Shown piece after piece: positions 17,017 to 24,813 of a stretch of DNA of 64,000 bases. The translations under genes and the position numbers were made by a program. Source of the DNA: Corynebacterium jeddahense (GTDB taxonomy: Bacteria > Actinomycetota > Actinomycetes > Mycobacteriales > Mycobacteriaceae); the NCBI RefSeq assembly GCF_028609865.1, contig NZ_CP063194.1:2170001-2234000 (forward strand). Direction: 5' to 3'. The notes below the pieces were generated by a model. That model made no database searches, had not been told where the DNA came from, and saw only the letters and a program-made list of their open reading frames with translations. The stretch's first letter is position 1. Every line of letters starts with the position of its first letter.

Positions 17017-17899
17017 GCTCTTCATCCTTCCTGCGCCGCAGAAGCAGCGGAATAAGTAGTAGCAGCAGAACAAGCAGGGCAAATCCCACGGAGAGCCACA
17101 TCCACCACTGCCAGCCGATGATCGTGTTCGAAGTCTGCGGGCTCGGCGCCTCTTCATCCATGGGCACGCGGACCGCGTCGACCACGAGCCGGTTGAAGTT
17201 CAGCCCGTACGGCGTGCAGGTGATCAGGTAGAGGTGGTCGCCGGGCTCGCCGGGGAGCGGGATCGCATCCAGCGAGTCGGGCGGCACCACCTTCGAGCCA
17301 ACCATTTGGTAACGCAGCGTGCGCCCGAGGACGTGGATGTAGATGTCCTCGCCCTTCTTCAGTTTTGGCAGGTTGTCGAACATCGACGCGTTGACCAGCC
17401 CCGTGTGCGCGGAGATCGCCGTGTTCGACCCCTCCCCTCCCGTGGGAAAGGTGGTGCCGAACAGGTGGCCCGCACCCTTCGCCAGCACGCGATCGGACGT
17501 GCCGTGGTACACCGGCAGCGCGATCCCGACAGAGGGGATGACTATCTGCGCGAGCTGGTCTTGGCCTGGCGCCAGACCGGTCCCCAGGTAGCGGCGGTAG
17601 TCGGGTGAGGAGTGGTCGCCGCCGATGCTCAACTCCGAGACCGGCTGTGCGGTGATGTCCCGGTTGTACGCCAGCATCGCCTCCCAAAGCCCGTCGCGTT
17701 CCTGATCCGGCAGTTGCGCCGTCTCCGCGCGGGTGCGTTCCGCGATGATCGCGTGGTAGCGGTTGTTCACCAGCGTCGAGGTCACCGGGTACAGCATCCC
17801 CAAAAGGCCGAGGATCAGCGCCAGTGCCCAGAACGCGTCTTTCCAGGAGCGCTTTTGCTTCTCGACGACCTCCGGTTCCCCCGCCACGGCCCTCCTCAC
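17003..17899 (-). CDS. srtC: class C (pilin-polymerising) sortase 2
   Basis: 298 residues. N-terminal membrane helix (about 22-40), core VIPSVGIALPVYHGTSD, catalytic His in ISAHTGL, Cys229 in LITCTPYGLN, Arg in NFNRLVV, and a C-terminal membrane helix ending in a charged tail. The lid is unlike that of sortase 1: the DPW motif is not evident (SELSIGGDHSSPDY occupies the place). Start GTG 17899; GTG 17887 is an alternative. Its 3' end overlaps the next gene, so the two are probably translationally coupled. It would polymerise the major pilin encoded 10 bp upstream. Confidence 0.9.
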   Translation of the reverse strand: MRRAVAGEPEVVEKQKRSWKDAFWALALILGLLGMLYPVTSTLVNNRYHAIIAERTRAETAQLPDQERDGLWEAMLAYNRDITAQPVSELSIGGDHSSPDYRRYLGTGLAPGQDQLAQIVIPSVGIALPVYHGTSDRVLAKGAGHLFGTTFPTGGEGSNTAISAHTGLVNASMFDNLPKLKKGEDIYIHVLGRTLRYQMVGSKVVPPDSLDAIPLPGEPGDHLYLITCTPYGLNFNRLVVDAVRVPMDEEAPSPQTSNTIIGWQWWMWLSVGFALLVLLLLLIPLLLRRRKDEEHEDD

Positions 17900-17908
17900 C
17901 CGACCGGC

Positions 17909-19492
17909 CTACGCCGTGCGGTTACGGCGTGCGAAGTACAGCGCGGCCAGCAGTGCGAGAAGGCCACCGCCAATGACCGCGAACAAGGTGCCGCGCGCAC
18001 CCGTGATGGGCAGGTTGATGGCCGTGTTGTCCTTCACGTTGGTGATTTTCACCGCGTTCGTGCGGTTGGCGTTCGTGATGGAGGCCGCCACCGGCTGCGG
18101 GTTCAACGCGTACCCGCGCGGCGCTTGGGTCTCCACCACGCAGTAGTCGAAGCTGTCCTGCTGCGCGGCGTTGTTGTAGAAGTCCTCCACCTGGATCGCC
18201 GGCAGCGTGACCGAGCCGTCGTTGCCGGTGGTCCACGTGTCGGTGCCGTTGACCGTGATCGGGCCCGCGTTAGTCTGGGTCGTGCCGGGGGCGCAGCGGT
18301 AGAGCTGGAACTTCGCACCGGACAGCGCGGCGTCGTTCTCGCCCACCTTGTTGATGGTGATCTGGCCCAGCACCGTCTTCACCGCCGGCACGTCGACCGG
18401 GGTGACGTTACGGTCCGGGTTGTCCACGTTGATTGGCTGGCGGGTGAAATCCGCGTCCGTGTTCGCGGTGTTCGGCGGGAAGAGCTGCGCGGAGTTGGTC
18501 GCCTCGCCCGGGGTCGCCCCATCCTTCAGCTTCGCCTGGTAGGTGAGCACCACGCGGGTCTGCTCCCCGTTTGCCTTGCGCGCGGCGACCAGCTTGTCCA
18601 GGCCACTCTTGGTCAGCGACACGCCAAACTTCCCGGCACCCTTGTCCGCCTGGTAATCGGTGCCGTTGACCAGCGTGGTGCCGCCGGTGAGCGTGACCGA
18701 AATGGTCCTGTCCACAACGTCGAGGCGGGTCTCGTCGAAATCGTCCACGATGTCGTAGCCGTCGAACGTGTTGGTTGCCGGCACAGCCGGAACGGAGCCG
18801 CTCACGGTGTACTTGATGTTCTCGCCCGCGTACACGCGCGAATCATCCACCGTCTTCTCACCGGTGACCTGTTGGTTCTTGGGGTACACGTGCACGTCGC
18901 GGTTCCAGCCGGTGACCACCCGTTCCGCCCCAGACCCACTGGTGAGCGGAAGCGGCAGCGCGATGTAGAACGGCGCCACGGCGGTGGCACCCGCCGGCGT
19001 GACCGTCTCCTCCACGTAGTACACGCCGACAGGGAAGCTGCCAGTTGCCGTGCCGTCCGCCGTGGTCAGCGTGGTTGCCGGACCAAGGTTTGCCGGATCG
19101 GGACGCTGAGCATTACGCAGCTGCGAGTACTGCTGCCAGCCCGCCACGGTGGTGAGGTCGATGTTGTTCACGCGGCGCACGCTGAACTGCACCCCGTTTG
19201 CCGGGGTCAGCCCATCCGCCGCGTTATTGGCCTGGCCGCCGGTGTACTCCGGCTGGGTGGCCACCGGGTCGCCGATGTACTTGTGCAGGTTCAGGGTCAC
19301 CGGGTTTTCACCCTGGGAAGCCACGTTGGCGATGAGCTGCTGCACATCCGTGTTCGTGATGGTCGTCGTGGCGTTGGCGAAGTCCGTGCCCGCATCGGCG
19401 GCGCGCGCGAACGGCGCGGGGGCTGCGGCACCCGCCGCAAGGACAATGGCGAGGGACACACCAGCCACGCGGCTGGAAACGGTGCGGGTCAT
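17909..19492 (-). CDS. SpaA-type major pilin, operon 2
   Basis: 527 residues. Signal peptide about 1-32; pilin motif WNRDVHVYPKN with Lys205; domain end strands YYVEETVTPAG and YCVVETQAPRGY (E-box); a Cys pair in the last domain (YRCAPG, DYCVV); sorting signal LPITG at 494, then hydrophobic helix and RRNRTA. It shares architecture with the pilin at 12553-14214 but differs strongly in sequence, so the two operons would make distinct fibres. AAAGGGGAT precedes the ATG. A TATAGT -10-like element lies 28 bp upstream. Confidence 0.9.
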   Translation of the reverse strand: MTRTVSSRVAGVSLAIVLAAGAAAPAPFARAADAGTDFANATTTITNTDVQQLIANVASQGENPVTLNLHKYIGDPVATQPEYTGGQANNAADGLTPANGVQFSVRRVNNIDLTTVAGWQQYSQLRNAQRPDPANLGPATTLTTADGTATGSFPVGVYYVEETVTPAGATAVAPFYIALPLPLTSGSGAERVVTGWNRDVHVYPKNQQVTGEKTVDDSRVYAGENIKYTVSGSVPAVPATNTFDGYDIVDDFDETRLDVVDRTISVTLTGGTTLVNGTDYQADKGAGKFGVSLTKSGLDKLVAARKANGEQTRVVLTYQAKLKDGATPGEATNSAQLFPPNTANTDADFTRQPINVDNPDRNVTPVDVPAVKTVLGQITINKVGENDAALSGAKFQLYRCAPGTTQTNAGPITVNGTDTWTTGNDGSVTLPAIQVEDFYNNAAQQDSFDYCVVETQAPRGYALNPQPVAASITNANRTNAVKITNVKDNTAINLPITGARGTLFAVIGGGLLALLAALYFARRNRTA

Positions 19493-19519
19493 GCGATCCC
19501 CTTTCCGGATCAGTTTTCA

Positions 19520-19525
19520 ACTATA
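19520..19525 (-). promoter_or_regulatory. -10-like element of pilus operon 2
   Basis: TATAGT on the minus strand, 27 bp before the pilin ATG. No good -35 hexamer is visible at standard spacing, so an activator may be needed. Confidence 0.35.
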
Positions 19526-19563
19526 CAGAGAATGGATTAACACATGTTTATATGTCACGCAAG

Positions 19564-19607
19564 CGGCCCCCTCCGCTCCCGGGCAAAGCGGGAGACGGAG
19601 GGGGCCG
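19564..19607 (-). terminator. terminator after ppk2
   Basis: Very stable hairpin: CGGCCCCCTCCG pairs with CGGAGGGGGCCG around a CCCG/CGGG inner stem. The T content after it is modest. It separates ppk2 from the pilus operon. Confidence 0.7.
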
Positions 19608-19613
19608 AAGGGG

Positions 19614-19624
19614 CGTCGATAAGC
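19614..19624. repeat. CGTCGATANGC dispersed 11-mer (one of 17 sites)
   Basis: Plus-strand sites begin at 16902, 19614, 27749, 32851, 39278, 41622, 45003, 49106 and 63038; minus-strand sites lie at 6185, 12403, 41080, 43241, 44496, 53155, 57470 and 59757. N is C in eight, A in seven, G in two. Most sites continue with RA, giving CGTCGATAMGCRA. Sites occur in coding and non-coding DNA. Function unknown. Confidence 0.8.
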
Positions 19625-19632
19625 GAAGAGCC

Positions 19633-20529
19633 CTAGTCCCCGATCTGGTCGCGCCCGCGCTTCACAATGAGCGGGTCGGGCTCCCCAACCACCTCGTGGT
19701 CCTTGTTCGTGTACTCGAACTTCGACAGGATGTAGCGCATCGCATTGAGGCGGGCGCGCTTCTTGTCGTTGGACTTGATGGTGATCCAGGGGGACTCGTC
19801 GGTATCCGTGTAGCGGAACTGCTCCTCCTTGGCGCGGGTGTAGTCGTCCCACTTGTCCAGGGAGGCGAGGTCCATGGGCGAGAGCTTCCACTGGCGCACC
19901 GGGTCCACCTGGCGGATGGCAAAGCGGGTGCGCTGCTCCTTTTGCGTCACGGAGAACCAGAACTTGGTCAGGGAGATGCCGGAGCCGAGGATCATGTTCT
20001 CCAGCATGGGCACCTCGCGGAGGAACTCGGCGTGCTGGCTCTCGGTGCAGAAGCCCATGACGCGCTCCACGCCGGAGCGGTTGTACCAGGAGCGGTCGAA
20101 GAAGACGATCTCGCCGGCGGCCGGGAAGTGCTCAATGTAGCGCTGGAAATACCAGGAGGTGCTCTCGCGTGGCGACGGCTTTTCCAACGCCACCGTCCGA
20201 GCACCACGCGGGTTGAGGTGCTCGTTGAAGCGCTTGATCGTGCCGCCCTTGCCGGCGGCGTCGCGGCCCTCGAAGAGGATGATGTGGCGCTGGCCGGTGT
20301 CCTTGGTCCAGTTCTGCCACTTCAGCAGCTCGATCTGCAGGGCGCGCTTTTCCTTCTCGTACTCGTCGCGGGAGAGGCGCTCGTCGTAGGGGTAGTTCTC
20401 GCGCCAGGTCTGGATGGCGGTGCCGTCCGGCATGAGCAGAACCGGGTCGTCTTCATCGGAGTCGTCTACAACCCAGCCCTCGGTCTGGGCGAGGTCGATC
20501 ATCGGCAGTTCGTCGTTATTGTCAGCCAT
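19633..20529 (-). CDS. ppk2: polyphosphate kinase 2
   Basis: 298 residues from ATG 20529 (MADNNDELPM); the frame is open further upstream, but that part runs through a hairpin and is low-complexity. PPK2 uses polyphosphate and nucleoside diphosphate or, in reverse, NTP to make polyphosphate. Walker A is FEGRDAAGKGG (residues 86-96), then RSWYNRSGVERVMGF forms the lid/Walker B region, and FWFSVTQKEQ and DPVRQWKLSPMD follow, all diagnostic of the family. Length fits class I PPK2. The neighbours porA–porH–groEL2 match the conserved corynebacterial locus. It is transcribed in the same direction as porH–porA, but terminator-like hairpins stand between. Confidence 0.95.
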   Translation of the reverse strand: MADNNDELPMIDLAQTEGWVVDDSDEDDPVLLMPDGTAIQTWRENYPYDERLSRDEYEKEKRALQIELLKWQNWTKDTGQRHIILFEGRDAAGKGGTIKRFNEHLNPRGARTVALEKPSPRESTSWYFQRYIEHFPAAGEIVFFDRSWYNRSGVERVMGFCTESQHAEFLREVPMLENMILGSGISLTKFWFSVTQKEQRTRFAIRQVDPVRQWKLSPMDLASLDKWDDYTRAKEEQFRYTDTDESPWITIKSNDKKRARLNAMRYILSKFEYTNKDHEVVGEPDPLIVKRGRDQIGD

Positions 20530-20597
20530 GCGCACCAGTGTATTCGGGATTCTGGGGGCGCGCCGGGTGGCTGCGGGGCGGGCGGGGGGAGGCGAAA

Positions 20598-20631
20598 GAG
20601 GGAATGAGGACAGATGTGTCCTCATTCCCTC
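20598..20631. other. perfect 15-bp inverted repeat between porA and ppk2
   Basis: Arms 20598-20612 and 20617-20631 are exact complements with a 4-base loop (GATG). No T-run on either side. It lies 69 bp before the ppk2 start and could be an RNA stabiliser, a processing site or a protein-binding site. Confidence 0.6.
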
Positions 20632-20653
20632 GCGAGGCACCCCCAGGCATGCG

Positions 20654-20685
20654 AAAAGCCCCGCCGCGTTCGCGCGACAGGGCTT
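20654..20685 (-). terminator. terminator after porA
   Basis: On the minus strand a 13-bp stem (AAGCCCTGTCGCG / CGCGGCGGGGCTT, including two G-T pairs) with a CGAA loop and a following TTTT. It ends the porH–porA transcript 16 bp past the porA stop. Confidence 0.85.
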
Positions 20686-20700
20686 GTTGCTGCGAGAAGA

Positions 20701-20847
20701 CTAGGCGACGAGGCCGATGAGCTTCTGCAGGTTCTCAGCGAGGCCGCCGAGGGTCTTCAGCAGGCCGAGGAGAGCGCCCGGAATTTTGGTGACGCCGTTA
20801 GCGCCGTTGCCGGAGGAAAGTGCGTTCCAGTTGGTCAGGAATTCCAT
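20701..20847 (-). CDS. porA: PorA-type mycomembrane channel peptide
   Basis: 48 residues: starts MEFLTNWNALSSGNG and continues as an amphipathic, Leu/Gly-rich helix (GALLGLLKTLGGLAENLQKL). There is no signal peptide, as in C. glutamicum PorA (45 residues), which forms the main cation-selective channel with PorH and carries mycolate on Ser. Ser11/Ser12 are candidate sites here. AAGAAGGA precedes the ATG. The gene follows porH by 40 bp and ends just before a strong terminator. Identity rests on size, helix pattern and position between ppk2 and groEL2 more than on sequence identity. Confidence 0.8.
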   Translation of the reverse strand: MEFLTNWNALSSGNGANGVTKIPGALLGLLKTLGGLAENLQKLIGLVA

Positions 20848-20887
20848 GTTCTTTTCCTTCTTCTAGGTGTGGGTGGAGTTGGGGGAC

Positions 20888-21013
20888 TTACTTGATCTTG
20901 GTAGCGAAGTCCAGCAGGCCCTTCGGCAGGTCCTGGAAGAGGCCAACGATGTTCTTTGCGAAGGTGGAGAAGTCGCCGAGAGCCTTCTTCACAGCCTTGA
21001 GATCCACGGGCAT
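20888..21013 (-). CDS. porH: PorH-type mycomembrane channel peptide
   Basis: 41 residues: MPVDLKAVKKALGDFSTF then an amphipathic stretch to KIK. The start resembles C. glutamicum PorH (57 residues; MDLSLLKETLGNYETF), and the protein also lacks a signal peptide. PorH and PorA together form the hetero-oligomeric outer-membrane pore, with O-mycoloylation on Ser; Ser16 is the only serine here. AATAGGGGAAA precedes the ATG. Shorter than the model protein. Transcribed ahead of porA. Confidence 0.8.
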   Translation of the reverse strand: MPVDLKAVKKALGDFSTFAKNIVGLFQDLPKGLLDFATKIK

Positions 21014-21387
21014 AGTTTTTCCCCTATTCGATCAGGTGCCAGTGTTTGTCTGGCAATACTTGACAGGTACTGACACCCTGCGGGCGTCACAGCGGTTATT
21101 TTGCCACACCGACGTCTCAGGTCAAGGGGAATCTCAAAATGAGCTTCATGGCGTTCAGCGCGCTCACAGGCGGTGTCTGTTCACCAACACGTAACCTTTT
21201 TGGGCCCGACAGCGTCACCTGCCCAAATTGTCACGGAAAAGTAAACGTCATCTGAATTGCCGTGCAGGTGTGTAACTCATCCGCCTCCGAGAACGATCTG
21301 TACACGCCCACGTGGCCAGCCAGCCACGTCGGATTTACACTAATTCGGGGGTGGGCCGGAGGTGGACGTCGATACGGGAAAGCGCAA
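21014..21387. other. intergenic region porH–groEL2
   Basis: About 370 bp without a convincing gene. It should hold the porH promoter (minus strand), but no consensus -35/-10 pair stands out. Lower GC than the flanks. Confidence 0.5.
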
Positions 21388-21417
21388 CAAAAAAGCGCAC
21401 CCCGAAGGGCGCGCTTC
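21388..21417 (-). terminator. terminator of groEL2
   Basis: Minus strand: AAGCGCGCCC / GGGGTGCGCTT stem with TTC loop, followed by TTTTTTG. Confidence 0.85.
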
Positions 21418-21432
21418 CAGCTCAGGGCCGAT

Positions 21433-23079
<1,647 letters not shown>

Positions 23080-23193
23080 TCACTCCTTATTGAATAGGTT
23101 TGTGGACGATCACTCAGGTCGTCGGTGCAAGCAGGCGCCCGCGACGGCACGGCTGACGAGTGGTCTCAGCCTCACCCGCTCTTCTTCGTTTAT

Positions 23194-23220
23194 CTGGCAC
23201 TCGGTTTACATGAGTGCCAG
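23194..23220. promoter_or_regulatory. CIRCE operator 1
   Basis: CTGGCACTC-N9-GAGTGCCAG, a perfect inverted repeat and the HrcA binding site, 124 bp upstream of groEL2. Confidence 0.9.
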
Positions 23221-23228
23221 CTCCATGT

Positions 23229-23255
23229 TTAGCACTCATGGGGGTTGAGTGCAAG
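23229..23255. promoter_or_regulatory. CIRCE operator 2
   Basis: TTAGCACTC-N9-GAGTGCAAG; the left arm equals the CIRCE consensus and the right arm is slightly diverged. It lies 8 bp beyond the first site, so HrcA dimers could bind side by side. Confidence 0.85.
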
Positions 23256-23328
23256 GAGCGCAAGGCTGTCCCCCGCGCCACCCACCAAGCCGGCCATCAG
23301 GCCCCTGCGCTGCTGCTAGCGTGGGGCC

Positions 23329-24684
23329 ATGACTACACCAAATGACGCCCAGAGCTACCAGCCGCAACGCGACCGCATCTTCGCCGACCTGTCCACGCTG
23401 GTCTCGTTCAACTCCCCGCACTCCACCCCGGAGCTCGCGGACCAGCACGAGGCCGCCTGCGCCTGGACGGTCAACGCCCTGAAGGAGCGGGGCCTCGACG
23501 TCACCAGGCACGCGACCGTCGACGACGCGGACACGATCATCGCCACGAAGGCGCCCGCGAACGGCGCCCCGACGGTGCTGCTCTACGCGCACTACGACGT
23601 CGTCCCGGCGAACAACCCGGAGGCGTGGACGAACAACCCGTTCGAGCTCACCGAGCGCGAGGGTCGCTGGTACGGCCGCGGCGCCGCCGACTGCAAGGGC
23701 AACCTCGCGATGCACCTCGAGGCCCTGCGCCTCATCGAAGAGCACGGCGGCACCGACCTGGGCCTCAGGGTCGTGGTTGAGGGTTCCGAGGAGCTCGGCG
23801 GCGAGGACGGGCTGGGCAAGCTCATCGAAGAGAAGCCGGAGTTGTTCGCGGCCGACGCGATCCTCATCGCGGACTCGGGCAATGTGGCGGCTGGGGTGCC
23901 GACGGTGACGACGTCGCTACGCGGCGGTGCCCAAATCAACGTCACGGTGGAGACGCTGCGGGGCCCGGTGCACTCCGGCAGCTTCGGCGGCGGGGCGCCC
24001 GACGCCGCGCACGCGCTCGTGGCCATCGCGAACTCGCTGTTCGACGAGCACGGCCGCACGACGATCGACGGCGTGGACACCACCGCGAAGTGGGACGGCG
24101 ACCCGTACGACCGCGAGGCGTTCCGCGCCGACGCGACGGTGCTCGAGGGCGTGCAGCTGCTCGGCACCGTCGACGACGAGCCGGCGGACCTCGTCTGGGC
24201 GCGCCCGTCCGTGACCATGATCGGCTTCACCTCCACCCCGGTCGCCGAGGCGATGAACGCGGTGAACCCGCGCGCCGAGGCCCAGTTCAACCTGCGCGTC
24301 CCGGCGGGGCAGAACGCCGCCGAGATCGCGGACAAGATGGTTGAGCACATCAAGGCACACACGCCGTGGGGCGCGAAAGTCTCGGTCGAGGTGAGCGGGG
24401 TCAACGAACCCTTTGCGACGGATCCGGAGGCGCCAGCCGTCGCCACGCTGGGGCAATGCCTCAAAGAGGCGTACGGCGCCGACGAGCTCGCCGTGATCGG
24501 CTCCGGCGGCTCGATCCCGCTCACCATCACGCTGCAGGAGCAGTTCCCGGACGCGGAGATCGCGCTGTTCGGCGTCGAAGAGCCGCTGTGCGGCATCCAC
24601 GGCGTCGACGAGTCGGTGGACCCGGCCGAGATCGAACGCATCGCAGCAGCGGAGGCGGCATTTCTGCAGCGGTACAGTAAATAA
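23329..24684 (+). CDS. M20-family metallopeptidase (dipeptidase-like)
   Basis: 451 residues. Zn-binding motifs of the M20 family in order: LLYAHYDVVP (about residue 85), GRGAADCKGN (about 120), VVEGSEELGG (catalytic Glu, about 150), LIADSGN, and a C-terminal CGIHGVDE. A dimerisation domain with RGPVHSGSFGG lies in the middle. It likely hydrolyses dipeptides or N-acyl amino acids in the cytoplasm; no signal peptide. TAGCGT 6 bp before ATG 23329 and no clear ribosome site suggest a leaderless transcript. It is divergent from groEL2 and stands alone. Confidence 0.9.
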   Translation: MTTPNDAQSYQPQRDRIFADLSTLVSFNSPHSTPELADQHEAACAWTVNALKERGLDVTRHATVDDADTIIATKAPANGAPTVLLYAHYDVVPANNPEAWTNNPFELTEREGRWYGRGAADCKGNLAMHLEALRLIEEHGGTDLGLRVVVEGSEELGGEDGLGKLIEEKPELFAADAILIADSGNVAAGVPTVTTSLRGGAQINVTVETLRGPVHSGSFGGGAPDAAHALVAIANSLFDEHGRTTIDGVDTTAKWDGDPYDREAFRADATVLEGVQLLGTVDDEPADLVWARPSVTMIGFTSTPVAEAMNAVNPRAEAQFNLRVPAGQNAAEIADKMVEHIKAHTPWGAKVSVEVSGVNEPFATDPEAPAVATLGQCLKEAYGADELAVIGSGGSIPLTITLQEQFPDAEIALFGVEEPLCGIHGVDESVDPAEIERIAAAEAAFLQRYSK

Positions 24685-24726
24685 CTGTACAGTTACATTT
24701 CGAGACGGCTGCGCCACCGGTTGACA
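24682..24726 (+). promoter_or_regulatory. perfect 14-bp palindrome and -35 element upstream of mrp operon
   Basis: TAACTGTACAGTTA (24682-24695) touches the end of the peptidase gene, and TTGACA stands at 24721-24726. The -10 at standard spacing is poor (TCAATG). The palindrome is a candidate operator for the mrp genes. Confidence 0.4.
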
Positions 24727-24813
24727 CGTATTTTTGTGTGAACTCAATGAGCTCCCCCGCCCCCGGCGCGGCACGACACGTACCCGACCCGTCCGAGGAG
24801 GGCTGCCCACCCC

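Noticed and set aside
20530..20640. N-terminal extension of ppk2 to 20640
   Set aside because: The extension reads through a perfect hairpin, is low-complexity and does not match PPK2; ATG 20529 starts the family sequence.
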